A stretch of DNA of 64,000 nucleotides from an uncultured Oscillospiraceae bacterium (GCA_910588495.1 CAJUPU010000014.1:1-64000), one strand, 5' to 3'. Counted from the first letter of the stretch, positions 50,476 to 59,191 are shown. The notes: generated by a model from the letters alone, not told the origin. Numbers and translations are program-made.

Positions 50476-51002
50476 TCCGCCGCCCCCTTGTAGTACCGCG
50501 GCAGGCCGCACACCACCTCGCACACCCGGTCCGCCCGTTTGGCCAGCGCCCGGTTGACATCGGCCACCAGCCGCAGGTAGTCCTCCGTTCCCCCGGCGTA
50601 GTCCGCCCCGCCGGTAAACACCTCGTTGCTCACCACCACCAGGTCCTTGCACTGCTCCAGCAGGGCGTCCACCCCGCCCACGATGGCGGAGACCGCGCCC
50701 TCCACGCTCCCCGCCCCGGCGGGGCTGTACAGCTCGTTGGCGGCCAGATTGCCCACGCACTCCAGCAACACGGCGCCCCGCCCCGGCAGGCGCACCGAGG
50801 ACAGATCGGTGTAACGCTCCACCGTCTCAAATTCCTTGTCCGCCCGCATACGGCGGTGCTTTTCCACCCGCCGCCGCCCCTCTTCGTCAAAGGGCTCCAT
50901 GGTGGCGATGTAATAGCGGGGCCGGTGGGGAGAGCGCAGGACCAAGCTCTCGGCGTACTCGCTCTTGCCGCTGGCCGCCCCGCCAATGACTAAGGTAAAC
51001 AC
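50472..51002 (-). CDS. cobU: Adenosylcobinamide kinase/guanylyltransferase
   Basis: This 176-residue enzyme starts at GTG (51000-51002), 1 bp after the cobT stop, with a GGGGGGCTGAG ribosome site. P-loop LVIGGAASGKSEYAE, the guanylylated His region RRVEKHRRMR, VLLECVGNLAANEL and VVSNEVFTGG are present. It phosphorylates cobinamide and transfers GMP. Confidence 0.94.
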   Translation of the reverse strand: MFTLVIGGAASGKSEYAESLVLRSPHRPRYYIATMEPFDEEGRRRVEKHRRMRADKEFETVERYTDLSSVRLPGRGAVLLECVGNLAANELYSPAGAGSVEGAVSAIVGGVDALLEQCKDLVVVSNEVFTGGADYAGGTEDYLRLVADVNRALAKRADRVCEVVCGLPRYYKGAAE

Positions 51003-51003
51003 C

Positions 51004-52077
51004 TCAGCCCCCCTGGGGCGTATACGCCTCGATGCCCGTGCCGTCGAAGGTGGTGCCGTCCTGGTACAGGGACAGGGCCATGTCCAGCATGGGGATGGCG
51101 CACACCGCCCCGGTGCCCTCCCCCAGCCGCATCCCGGCGGTGATAAGGGGCTGCTTGCCCAGGGCGTCCAGGACCAGCCGTCCGGCGGGCTCGGCGGACA
51201 CGTGGCTGGCGAACATGGCCTTGCCCGCCTCCGGGCACAGCCGCGCGGCGCACAGCGCCGCCACCGTGCTGATGAAGCCGTCCATGAGCACGGGCACCCG
51301 GTACAGCGCCCCGCCCAGGTAGACGCCGCACATACCGGCGATGTCAAAACCACCCACTTTAGACAGCACGTCCAGGGGGTCCAGGGGGTCGGGGCGGTTG
51401 CGCTCCAGCGCCGTCTCGATGGCCCAGAGCTTGCGCTCCAGCCCCTGGTCGGACAGCCCCGCCCCACGGCCCGTCATCTCGGCCACGGGGCGGTTGAGCA
51501 GCACGCAGGCCACGGCGGAGGAGGTGGTGGTGTTGCCGATGCCCATCTCCCCGGTGGCGATGAGGCCCGCCCCCCGGTCCTTCAGCGCCCGCACCAGCTC
51601 CACCCCGGTGAGGACGGCCTGCTCCGCCTCCCCCCGGCTCATGGCGGGGCCCTGGGTGATATCCTGGGTGCCGTTGCCGATCCTCCGGTCCAGCACGCCG
51701 GGGATCTGGCCGGAGTCCCGCATCCCCATGTCCACCGGCACCACGTCACAGCCGGCCACCAGGGCCATTTTGCACACCGAGGAGCGGTTGGCCCCGGCGT
51801 TGCGGGCCACCGCCGCCGTCACGGTGTAGTCGGTCTGGGTGACGCCCTGGTCCACCACGCCGTTGTCGGCGCACAGCAGCAGCAGGGCACGGCTGGATAT
51901 GTGGATCTTATGGTCGAGGGTAAGGGCGGCCATGTCCTCCACCGCTTTTTCCAGCAGGCCCAGGCTGTCCAGGGGCTTGGCGATGGAGGCCCACTGGGCG
52001 TGGGCGGCCCGGCGGGCCTGTTCCTCTCTGGGGTCGGGGGCGATGGCCCCCAGGACCTGGTTCAATGTGTTACTCAT
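51004..52077 (-). CDS. cobT: Nicotinate-nucleotide:dimethylbenzimidazole phosphoribosyltransferase
   Basis: This 357-residue CobT has LDSLGLLEKAVEDMAAL (N-terminal), LLCADNGVVDQGVTQT, EMGIGNTTTSSAV and the catalytic Glu in RLGEGTGAVCAIPMLD. It activates the lower-ligand base. No bluB or bza genes for making dimethylbenzimidazole are visible, so the native lower ligand is unknown. It overlaps the start of the cobyrinate diamide synthase gene's 3' end by 8 bp. Confidence 0.96.
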   Translation of the reverse strand: MSNTLNQVLGAIAPDPREEQARRAAHAQWASIAKPLDSLGLLEKAVEDMAALTLDHKIHISSRALLLLCADNGVVDQGVTQTDYTVTAAVARNAGANRSSVCKMALVAGCDVVPVDMGMRDSGQIPGVLDRRIGNGTQDITQGPAMSRGEAEQAVLTGVELVRALKDRGAGLIATGEMGIGNTTTSSAVACVLLNRPVAEMTGRGAGLSDQGLERKLWAIETALERNRPDPLDPLDVLSKVGGFDIAGMCGVYLGGALYRVPVLMDGFISTVAALCAARLCPEAGKAMFASHVSAEPAGRLVLDALGKQPLITAGMRLGEGTGAVCAIPMLDMALSLYQDGTTFDGTGIEAYTPQGG

Positions 52078-53434
52078 GGCGGGACCGTTCCTTTCTATAG
52101 CGCTTTGCCCCTTGGACGAAGCGATGGGCCATGTGGGGTCTGCCGGGGAAGTACAGGTGGGGGAAGGCGGCGTACAGCCGGTCGTTGACGAAGCCGCACG
52201 TCCAGCTCCGCCCCGTCAGGGGCTTTGACGCGGTCAGGTCCTCCCCGTTGCGGGTGGAGTCCCAGTAGTGGAACTCGTGGACGGGGACGGACTCCCCCGC
52301 CTTGAACAGGAGGCTGTCCGCCGGGGCGCTCAAGCTGGCGTAGCCGAAGCGCACCAGCCGGTCCTGTTTGACCCCCGCGCCGGGCAGATATCCGGCCATG
52401 GGCCAGGTCCGGCCGTCCGTCCCCTCCAGCGACTGCCCCAGGTACAAAAACCCGCCGCACTCCGCCACCGTGGGGATGCCCCCCGCCACCGCCCCTTTGA
52501 TGGAATCCTTCATGGGTTGGTTTTCCGCCAGCCGGGCGGCGTACAGCTCGGGGTAGCCCCCGGGAAGATACAGTCCGCAGGCGTTTTCGGGCAGTGCTTC
52601 GTCCCGGAGGGGGCTGAAAAACACCAGCTCCGCCCCGGCGTCCCGCAGGGCGTCCAGGGTCTCGGCGTAGGTGAAGCAGAACGCCTCGTCCCGGGCCACC
52701 GCCAGGGGGACCGTTTCCGCAGTATGGCGGGGCGGGGGCGCCTCCCACCCCGGGCGGCGGTCGAAGAGGGCGAAGAACCGCTCCCAGTCCATGGCCTCGT
52801 CCAGGACCTGGGCCGCCCGGCCGATGCGGGCGGTCAGATCCTCGATCTCCCCGGCGGTGCGCAGGCCCAGGTGGCGGCTCTCCAGCACCGCCTCCGCCAT
52901 GTGGGGCAGATGGCCCAGCACGGGCAGGCCCGTCTCCCCCTCCAGCATAGGCTTCAGGGTCTTGGCCAGCATGGGGGAGCAGTCGGTGAGGAACAGCCCC
53001 GCGATGTGGCTGGGGGTGCGAAACTCCAGCAGCCCCTTGATCTGGGCCGCCAGGGTCAGGCTGGCCCCCTTTGGCCGCACCGCCAGCAGGACGGGCAGGT
53101 CCAGGGTGTGGGCCGCGTGCCAGGCGCCGGCCCGGTCCGTGGTCCCCCCCAGGCCGTCGTAGAAGCCCATGGCCCCCTCCACCACCGCCGCGCCCCGGCC
53201 CCCGCCGCAGCGGCGGTACAGGGCCCGGACGGTGTCCTCGCCGGAGAGGAACAGGTCCAGATTGCGGCTGTCCACCCCCAGGGCGGAGCGGTGGAACATG
53301 GGGTCGATGTAGTCCGGGCCGCACTTGAAGGCGCAGGGGTCCAGCCCCTTGTGCTTCAGCGCCGAGAGCAGGGCGCAGGTGAGCACCGTCTTGCCGCTCC
53401 CCGAGGCGGGGGCGGACACCATCAGCTCAACCAT
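52070..53434 (-). CDS. cbiA: Cobyrinic acid a,c-diamide synthase
   Basis: This 454-residue ATP-dependent amidotransferase has the P-loop APASGSGKTVLTCALLSALK and FKCGPDYIDPMFH (substrate site), and a C-terminal glutaminase domain with the nucleophile in VAECGGFLYLGQSL. It amidates the a and c acetates. It overlaps both neighbours. Confidence 0.96.
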   Translation of the reverse strand: MVELMVSAPASGSGKTVLTCALLSALKHKGLDPCAFKCGPDYIDPMFHRSALGVDSRNLDLFLSGEDTVRALYRRCGGGRGAAVVEGAMGFYDGLGGTTDRAGAWHAAHTLDLPVLLAVRPKGASLTLAAQIKGLLEFRTPSHIAGLFLTDCSPMLAKTLKPMLEGETGLPVLGHLPHMAEAVLESRHLGLRTAGEIEDLTARIGRAAQVLDEAMDWERFFALFDRRPGWEAPPPRHTAETVPLAVARDEAFCFTYAETLDALRDAGAELVFFSPLRDEALPENACGLYLPGGYPELYAARLAENQPMKDSIKGAVAGGIPTVAECGGFLYLGQSLEGTDGRTWPMAGYLPGAGVKQDRLVRFGYASLSAPADSLLFKAGESVPVHEFHYWDSTRNGEDLTASKPLTGRSWTCGFVNDRLYAAFPHLYFPGRPHMAHRFVQGAKRYRKERSRHE

Positions 53435-54626
53435 GGCAATTGCCCGCGATCAGGAAAGTGGGGTTGTTGGCCATGAGCAGGTGGAGACCGCCCGCCGGTC
53501 TGGTCCGGCTGACGGCGATCTGGGTCACCTGGACCTCCAGCCCGCGGCCGGTGAGGGCGGCGACGGCGGCGGACAGGGTCTCCACCGCGATGGCGGAGAT
53601 GCACACCCGGGCCGACCGGTTTTTGGACAGCGCCAGCTCCACGATCTCCTCCATGCTCCCCTTGGTGCCGCCGATGAACACGGCGTCGGGGGCGGGCAGG
53701 TCCCGGAGGGCCTGGGGGGCCCTGCCCTCTACCAGCTGTAGATTCCAGGCGGAAAACCGCTCTTTGTTTTCACGGATGAGGGCGCAGGCCGCCGCCTCGC
53801 ACTCCACGGCGTACACACGGCCCTGGGGCGCGGCCAGGGCCAGCTCCACGCTGACGCTGCCGGTGCCCGCCCCCACGTCCCACAGGGTGTCGGCGGGCCG
53901 CACCCCCAGCTTGGCCAGGGCGGCGGCGCGGACCTCCTGCTTGGTCATGGGCACATCGCCCCGGAGAAAGCTGCCGTCGGGCAGGCCGGGGCAGCGGGCC
54001 GGGGGCCGGGGCGCGGCCTCGGCCAGCATCACCGACAGGGAGGGGAAGGACCGGCCGGCCAGCTCCGCCGCCGTGCCAAAGACGATCTTCTCCTCTGGGG
54101 CGGACAGGTCCTGCCCCACCGTGACGGACAGGCCGCCCAGCCCGGCCTGGGTCAGACTATGGCAGATCTCTCCCGGCCCCAGGGCCCCGCCGGTGAGGAA
54201 GAAGGCGGGCTTGCCCTTGGACACCGCCGCCGCCACGTCGCAGTCCACCCCGTGGGCGGACACCAGCTCCCAGTCCTGCCAGGGCAGGCCCAGCCGGGCG
54301 GACAGCAGCTGCACGCTGGAGATCCCCGGAAGCACCCGGGTGGGGATGTCCCGCTCGGCCAGCAGGGGCAGAAGGCCCCGGGCCCCGGAGTAGAACCCGG
54401 CGTCGCCGCTGTACACCACCACGCACCGGCCGCCCTGGGCCAGGACCGCGTCCAGCAGCTCCTGGGGTTTGACGGCGGCGATCCGCCGCTCCGTGCACCC
54501 CTGGGGCAGGTGCTCCAGCAGGCGCCTGGCCCCCAGGATACACTGCGCGTCCTTCAAGGCGGCGGCGCACTCCGCCGTCATGGTCTCCGGCCTGCCTCCC
54601 CCCAGAGAGGCCAGCGTCACTTGCAT
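53427..54626 (-). CDS. cbiET: Cobalt-precorrin-6B/7 methyltransferase-decarboxylase fusion CbiET
   Basis: This 399-residue fusion has, in residues 1-205, the CbiE-type C5 methyltransferase fold (tetrapyrrole methylase; CVVVYSGDAGFYSG, VLPGISSVQLL). Residues ~210-399 are CbiT, an AdoMet class I methyltransferase with LWDVGAGTGSVSVELALAAP and IGGTKGSMEEIV; this part methylates C15 and decarboxylates. It starts MQVTLASLGGG and overlaps cbiJ by 10 bp. The fusion corresponds to CobL. Confidence 0.93.
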   Translation of the reverse strand: MQVTLASLGGGRPETMTAECAAALKDAQCILGARRLLEHLPQGCTERRIAAVKPQELLDAVLAQGGRCVVVYSGDAGFYSGARGLLPLLAERDIPTRVLPGISSVQLLSARLGLPWQDWELVSAHGVDCDVAAAVSKGKPAFFLTGGALGPGEICHSLTQAGLGGLSVTVGQDLSAPEEKIVFGTAAELAGRSFPSLSVMLAEAAPRPPARCPGLPDGSFLRGDVPMTKQEVRAAALAKLGVRPADTLWDVGAGTGSVSVELALAAPQGRVYAVECEAAACALIRENKERFSAWNLQLVEGRAPQALRDLPAPDAVFIGGTKGSMEEIVELALSKNRSARVCISAIAVETLSAAVAALTGRGLEVQVTQIAVSRTRPAGGLHLLMANNPTFLIAGNCHG

Positions 54627-55360
54627 CCCATCATCTCCCCGCATTTTTTCAGGACCGTGTCGTAGTCCAGCCCGTCCTCCCGGGGGCGGCGGAGGAGCAC
54701 CAGGTCGATCCCCGCGGCCTTGGCCGCCGCCGCCTTTTCCGCAAAGCCCCCGGCGGGGCCGCCGTCCTTGGTGACCAGGTATTCGATATGGTATTGGCGG
54801 ATCAGCGCCTCGTTCAGCTCCTGGGAGAACGGCCCTTGCAGGGCCAGGATGTGGCTGGAGGGCACCCCCGCCCCCCGGCACGCCTCCAGGCTGGACGCCA
54901 GGGGCAGCACTCGGGGGTACAGCCGCTCCCCGCCCAGGGGGGCGAAGGCGTCCAGCTCCTTGGCCCCGGTGGTGAGCAAAATGTTCCCCTGAGTGGTTTT
55001 CAGCCACTGGGCCGCCTCCTGGGCGGTGGAGAACACCGCCGCCCCCTCCGGCACCGGGCTCTCCTCCCGCAGCAGGCGCAGCAGGGGGACGCGCTCCCCC
55101 GCGCAGGCGGCCCGGACGCTCTGGCTGGCCCGGACGGCGTAGGGGTGGGTGGCGTCCACGCACAGGTCCGCCCCCCGGAGGGTCCGGGCCATCTCCTCCT
55201 CGTCCATCCGCCCGGCCAGCACCGCCACGCCGGGGATCTCCCCCTGCTCCTCCCGGCCGTATCCGGTGGCCACGCACACGGCGACCGCCCAGCCCAGCCG
55301 GGCCAGCTCCAGGGACAGCCGCCGCCCCTCGGTGGTGCCGCTGAAGATCACGCACCTCAT
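54617..55360 (-). CDS. cbiJ: Cobalt-precorrin-6A reductase
   Basis: This 247-residue NAD(P)H-dependent reductase has the N-terminal IFSGTTEGRRLSLELARLGW, a DATHPYAVRAS motif and the C-terminal LVTKDGGPAGGFAEKAAAAKAAGI (abbreviated) with the conserved K(D/E)-G-x-x-G-G. It reduces cobalt-precorrin-6A. It overlaps cbiH by 4 bp. Confidence 0.94.
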   Translation of the reverse strand: MRCVIFSGTTEGRRLSLELARLGWAVAVCVATGYGREEQGEIPGVAVLAGRMDEEEMARTLRGADLCVDATHPYAVRASQSVRAACAGERVPLLRLLREESPVPEGAAVFSTAQEAAQWLKTTQGNILLTTGAKELDAFAPLGGERLYPRVLPLASSLEACRGAGVPSSHILALQGPFSQELNEALIRQYHIEYLVTKDGGPAGGFAEKAAAAKAAGIDLVLLRRPREDGLDYDTVLKKCGEMMGCK

Positions 55361-56103
55361 AGCGCCCGCTTCTTCTCGTAGCCCCGGGGGGCGATCATCC
55401 GGCCGTGGTCCGCCAGGGTGGAGGACGAGCCGATGAAGGCGGTGCAGAACATGTCCAGGGACGCGTCCCGCAGCTGGGCCAGGGTCGTCACATGGGCCTC
55501 CTCCCCCGCCCGGCCGGTGCTGCGCACGTAGCCGCACACGGTATCGGGGCTCACGCCCGCGTCCAGCAGGATGTCGCAGGCCCGCCGCAGGTAGTCCGGC
55601 CGCTTGTGGGAGGCGGGGTTGTAGATGGCCATGGAGAAGTCCCCCGCCGCGGCGCACCGCAGGCGGTTTTCGATGACCTCCCAGGGGGTGAGCAGGTCGG
55701 ACAGGGAGATGACGCAGAAGTCGTGGCCCACGGGCGCCCCCAGCAGCGCCCCGCCGGACAAGGCGGAGGTGACGCCGGGCACCACCTCCACCTCCACCTC
55801 CGGGAACTGGGGGGCCAGCTGCAAAACGGGGCCCGCCATGCCGTACACCCCCGCGTCCCCGCTGCACACCAGGGCCACGGTCCTTCCGCCCTCCGCCGTT
55901 TCCAGCGCCCAGCGGCACCGGTCGATCTCCTTTGTCATGGGAGTGGTGTAGGTCTCCTTGTCCGGGTACAGACCCTTCACCAGCTCCACGTACACCGTGT
56001 AGCCGCACAGAACCTGGGCGTCCTCCAGGGCCGCCCTGGCCTGGGCGGTGAAATACTTGGGGTCGCCGGGGCCCAGCCCCACCACATACAGCCGCTTCGC
56101 CAT
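55357..56103 (-). CDS. cbiH: Cobalt-precorrin-3 C17-methyltransferase
   Basis: This 248-residue SUMT-like methylase starts MAKRLYVVGLGPGDPKYFT. ALVCSGDAGVYGMAG and GVTSALSGGALLGAPVGHDFCVISLSDLLTPW (abbreviated) are typical of CbiH/CobJ. It performs C17 methylation with ring contraction. It is not fused to CbiG, and cbiG is not between cbiF and cbiH: only 4 bp separate them. Confidence 0.94.
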   Translation of the reverse strand: MAKRLYVVGLGPGDPKYFTAQARAALEDAQVLCGYTVYVELVKGLYPDKETYTTPMTKEIDRCRWALETAEGGRTVALVCSGDAGVYGMAGPVLQLAPQFPEVEVEVVPGVTSALSGGALLGAPVGHDFCVISLSDLLTPWEVIENRLRCAAAGDFSMAIYNPASHKRPDYLRRACDILLDAGVSPDTVCGYVRSTGRAGEEAHVTTLAQLRDASLDMFCTAFIGSSSTLADHGRMIAPRGYEKKRAL

Positions 56104-56107
56104 GACG

Positions 56108-56884
56108 TCACCCTCCCTGGGCGGGGGCGTCCGTCCCCCGCCGGAATTCGGTGGTGAATCCGGGGTCGTAGAGCTTGCTGCGCTCATAGCTCTGACCCAA
56201 AAAGCCCCCCACCAGGATGATGGCGGTCTTCCAGATCCCCGCCGCGTCCCCCGCCGCCGCCAGGGTGCCCACGGTGCACCGGACGATCTTCTCCTCCGGC
56301 CAGGTGGCCTTGTACACGATGGCGGCGGGGGTGTTCTCCGTATAGGCGCCCCCCGCCAGAAGGGCCGCCTGGACCTTGTCCTGCATCCCGGCGGACAGGA
56401 AGATGGCCATGGACGCCCCGTGGGAGGCCAGCTTTTCCAGCGCCTCCCCCTCGGGCACCGGGGTGCGGCCCGCCATGCGGGTGACGATCGCGGTCTGGCT
56501 CACCCCGGGCAGGGTGTACTCCGCCCCCAGGGCCGCCGCCGCCCCGCAGAAGCTGGACACCCCCGGCGTGTCGTCCCAGGGGATGCCCAGCGCGTCCAGC
56601 GCGTCCATCTGCTCCCGGACGGCCCCGTAGAGGCAGGGGTCCCCGGTGTGCAGCCGCACCAGGTCCAGCCCCCTCTCCCGGGCGTCCTTCATCACATCCA
56701 GCACCTGCTCCAATGTCATCTCCGCGCTGTTGTAGACGGCGCAGCCCTCTTTCGTCAGCCCCAGCAGGGCGGGGTTCACCAGGCTCCCGGCATAGATGAC
56801 GACGTCGGTCTTTTTCAGCAGCTCCGCTCCCCGCAGCGTGATCAGATCCGGGGCCCCGGGGCCCGCGCCCACAAAATGCACCAT
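56108..56884 (-). CDS. cbiF: Cobalt-precorrin-4 C11-methyltransferase
   Basis: This 258-residue methylase has VHFVGAGPGAPDLITLRG, VRLHTGDPCLYGAVREQ, PGVSSFCGAAAALGAEYTLPG and TRMAGRTPVPEGE, which are specific for CbiF/CobM. It methylates C11 of cobalt-precorrin-4. It starts 1 bp after cbiL ends. Confidence 0.95.
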   Translation of the reverse strand: MVHFVGAGPGAPDLITLRGAELLKKTDVVIYAGSLVNPALLGLTKEGCAVYNSAEMTLEQVLDVMKDARERGLDLVRLHTGDPCLYGAVREQMDALDALGIPWDDTPGVSSFCGAAAALGAEYTLPGVSQTAIVTRMAGRTPVPEGEALEKLASHGASMAIFLSAGMQDKVQAALLAGGAYTENTPAAIVYKATWPEEKIVRCTVGTLAAAGDAAGIWKTAIILVGGFLGQSYERSKLYDPGFTTEFRRGTDAPAQGG

Positions 56885-56885
56885 G

Positions 56886-57587
56886 TCAGCTCTCCTCCTT
56901 TACGATCACGGTGGCGAAATAGCCCACGTCCTGGGGCAGGCGGTCCCAATCGGTCCACACCCGCTCGGTGGGCAGGCCGCAGTCCTCCACCAGCGCCGCC
57001 CGATCCAGCTGGCCCGTCCTGCCCAGCGCCTGGGCGATCTCGCTCAGCCCCCGGCCCGCCTTCATCAGCACCTTGCCGCCGGGCTGCTCCACCAGGGGGG
57101 CCACCGGCCCCTTGCCCACCGGGATGATGTGCAGGGGGGACCCCCAGCTCACCAGGGTGGCGCTGAGCCGCGCCGCCGCCGCGCAGAAGCTGGGCACGCC
57201 GGGGATCATCACCGTCTCGTACCCCCGGCGGTTCAAGACCTCCATCACATACCCCCAGGTGGCGTAGATGGACACGTCCCCCAGGTTGGGCATGGCCACG
57301 TCCTCCCCCCGGTCCAGATGGGCCTGGACGGCGTCCGCCGCCGCCTCGTGCGCGGCTTGGAGCACCCCTTTGTCCTGGGACATGGTGAAGCTCAGGGGCA
57401 GGATGGTCTTGCCCGCCAGGTCCACCGCCCCCCGGACGATGTCCAGGGCCAGCATCTCGCCGCTCTTGGTCTGGGGGGCGGCGATCACCGGGCACCGCGT
57501 CAAAACGCGGACCGCCTTCAGGGTGATCAGCTCCGGGTCGCCGGGGCCCACCCCCACCCCATAGCACACGCCTTTGTTCACTTCCAT
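56886..57587 (-). CDS. cbiL: Cobalt-precorrin-2 C20-methyltransferase
   Basis: This 233-residue methylase begins GVCYGVGVGPGDPELITLKA and has NLGDVSIYATWGYVMEVL and IPGVPSFCAAAA, the CbiL/CobI pattern. It acts just after cobalt insertion into sirohydrochlorin (precorrin-2). It overlaps cbiD by 10 bp. Confidence 0.95.
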   Translation of the reverse strand: MEVNKGVCYGVGVGPGDPELITLKAVRVLTRCPVIAAPQTKSGEMLALDIVRGAVDLAGKTILPLSFTMSQDKGVLQAAHEAAADAVQAHLDRGEDVAMPNLGDVSIYATWGYVMEVLNRRGYETVMIPGVPSFCAAAARLSATLVSWGSPLHIIPVGKGPVAPLVEQPGGKVLMKAGRGLSEIAQALGRTGQLDRAALVEDCGLPTERVWTDWDRLPQDVGYFATVIVKEES

Positions 57588-58678
57588 TGCGCCAATATCT
57601 CCTTTGCTCCGTCAGTGTGGCCCAGGGGGCCGTATACGTTGGAAAACATCACCGCGCCGGTCTGATAGGCCCCCGCCGAGCGCCGGTCCAGGTGGAGCTG
57701 GACGGCCCTGAGCAGGCTGTCCATGACCGCCCGGCGCAGCCCGGCCCCGTCCAGCAGCTCGACGCAGGCGTCGGTGGTGGCCGCGCTCATCAGATCCCGG
57801 CACACCTCGACGCCTGCGCCGCACAGGGCGGCGTGGGCGCAGAACAGCTCCACGCGGCAGTCGGCGTATTTGGAGTGGGTGTTCATGATCCCCCCCGCCG
57901 CCTTCACCAGCTTGCCCGCGTGGCCCACCAGCAGCACCCGCCGGAAGCCCTCCGCGGCGGCGATGTCCAGCGCCTCCCCCAGGAAGTTGGAGCACTTCAC
58001 CACCGGGACGCCCAGGCCGTCCAGCCCGGAGGCGCGCAGAAACTCCTCCCCGTAGTTGCCGGGGGTGAGGATCAGGTCCTTGGACTCCAGCGCCGCCTGA
58101 TGGGTCTGGACCGCGATGGTGTCCACGATGGCCCCCTCGCTCATGGGCTCCACGATGCCGGAGGTGCCCAGGATGGACAGCCCCCCCTCCACCCCCAGGG
58201 CCGGGTTGAAGGTGCGGGCCGCGGCCTGCTCCCCGCCGGGGATGGAGATCGCCACCTCCATGCCGCCCGCATAGCCCAGCCTGGCGCAGACCTGCTCCAC
58301 CTGTTCGCCGATCATCCGCCGGGGCACCCGGTTGATGGCCGCAGCCCCCACCGGCTGGTCCAGGCCGGGGCGGGTCACCCGGCCCACCCCCTCGCCGCCG
58401 TCGATGGACACGCCGGGGGCGTCCGTTTTCCGCACCGCGGCCCAGACCAGCATCCCGTCGGTCACGTCGTAGTCGTCCCCGGCGTCCTTGCGCACGGCGC
58501 ACAGGGCGGTCCGCCCCTCGTCCGCCAGCCTGGCCTGCGCCGGCGCCGCGCTGACCTCCCACCCCTTTGGGGTGATGAGGCGGACCGTCTCCGGGGCCTG
58601 TCCCGTCAGCAGCAGCTGGGCCGCCCCCCCCGCCGCCAGGGCCGCGCAGGTGCCCGTGGTGTAGCCGCAGCGCAGCAT
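57578..58678 (-). CDS. cbiD: Cobalt-precorrin-5B C1-methyltransferase
   Basis: CbiD signatures: LRCGYTTGTCAALAAGGAAQ, DVTDGMLVWAAV, PGLDQPVGAAAINRVPRRMI, GTSGIVEPMSEGAIVDTI and LVGHAGKLVKAAGGIMNTHS, some abbreviated. It methylates C1 in the anaerobic pathway. The only canonical in-frame start after the attenuator is the ATG at 58678, giving 366 residues. That drops FEHYVRSGRS, a segment CbiD proteins normally retain, and has no ribosome site. A good Shine-Dalgarno (GAAGGGAGGCGGAG) precedes an ACG codon at 58715-58717, so translation may really begin there. It is the first gene of the 17-gene operon. Confidence 0.92.
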   Translation of the reverse strand: MLRCGYTTGTCAALAAGGAAQLLLTGQAPETVRLITPKGWEVSAAPAQARLADEGRTALCAVRKDAGDDYDVTDGMLVWAAVRKTDAPGVSIDGGEGVGRVTRPGLDQPVGAAAINRVPRRMIGEQVEQVCARLGYAGGMEVAISIPGGEQAAARTFNPALGVEGGLSILGTSGIVEPMSEGAIVDTIAVQTHQAALESKDLILTPGNYGEEFLRASGLDGLGVPVVKCSNFLGEALDIAAAEGFRRVLLVGHAGKLVKAAGGIMNTHSKYADCRVELFCAHAALCGAGVEVCRDLMSAATTDACVELLDGAGLRRAVMDSLLRAVQLHLDRRSAGAYQTGAVMFSNVYGPLGHTDGAKEILAQWK

Positions 58679-58741
58679 GGACCGGCCGCTGCGGACGTAG
58701 TGTTCGAAGCTCCCCGTGGCCTCCGCCTCCCTTCGTGAAAC

Positions 58742-58771
58742 AAAAAAGCGCCCCCGCCCAAGCAGGAACGC
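58742..58771 (-). terminator. Attenuator of the cobalamin operon
   Basis: On the minus strand GCGTTCCTGC pairs with GCGGGGGCGC (three G:U pairs) around TTGG, followed by TTTTTTG. It is located between riboswitch and cbiD, so corrinoid binding can terminate transcription. Confidence 0.75.
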
Positions 58772-58821
58772 ATGACGCACCCTATGGAGGGGCCCGATCA
58801 GATCGAGATGCTTCCGGTTTC

Positions 58822-58955
58822 GGCAGAATGACCCAGCTGCCATGTATCTGACTTATCCTCCCGGCCGCCGGGGCGGCGGAGGCATCACAGTGACCGACTC
58901 GCAGGGACTCTCACCCTATTCCATGGGCCGCCGGGGCGGCTTGCAGCTGGCACGT
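58822..58955 (-). promoter_or_regulatory. Cobalamin (B12) riboswitch of the biosynthesis operon
   Basis: The minus strand has GAATAGGGTGAGAGTCCCTG, CGAGTCGGTCACTGTGA and ATAAGTCAGATACATGGCAG, closed by CCAGCTGC (58943-58950) and GCAGCTGG (58833-58840). It lies between a promoter and an attenuator upstream of cbiD. The core differs from the riboswitch at 2480-2582 at only a few positions. Confidence 0.94.
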
Positions 58956-58970
58956 TATCGAATTGGTGAT

Positions 58971-58999
58971 ATTGTATCATACCCCGGGGCCGCTGTAAA
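58971..58999 (-). promoter_or_regulatory. Promoter of the cobalamin biosynthesis operon
   Basis: On the minus strand TTTACA (58994-58999) and TACAAT (58971-58976) are separated by 17 bp, just upstream of the riboswitch. Confidence 0.75.
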
Positions 59000-59010
59000 G
59001 GGAAACTGTA

Positions 59011-59165
59011 AGAACCTGCATTCGCAGCCGAAACCGCCGGATGGGCGAGGTTTTTTTTTCGCCAGGCAAGGCGCGTTTTCGCAGGAATGCTTGGTGCATT
59101 TCAAGAAAGCGCAACGCAGTATGGCGGAAAAAGACCCGTCCAGACGGGGCGGTGACGTAAGAAAA
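59011..59165 (+). repeat. Palindromic intergenic repeat, family 1 copy 3
   Basis: It shares GCCGAAACCGCCGGATGG, GCCAGGCAAGGCG, TTTTCGCAGGAAT and AAAAAGACCCG with copy 2. The inner arms are GCGTTTTC/GAAAGCGC (one G:U), again different in sequence but paired. The left end AGAACCTGCATTCGCAGCC is clear; the right end is degenerate. It lies between the cobalamin operon promoter and the recombinase remnant. Confidence 0.75.
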
Positions 59166-59191
59166 CATTTTAAGCGAGGGTCGGCGTAGCG

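Noticed and set aside
58718..58843. An upstream ATG start for cbiD
   Set aside because: It lies within the riboswitch 3' part and upstream of the attenuator hairpin.
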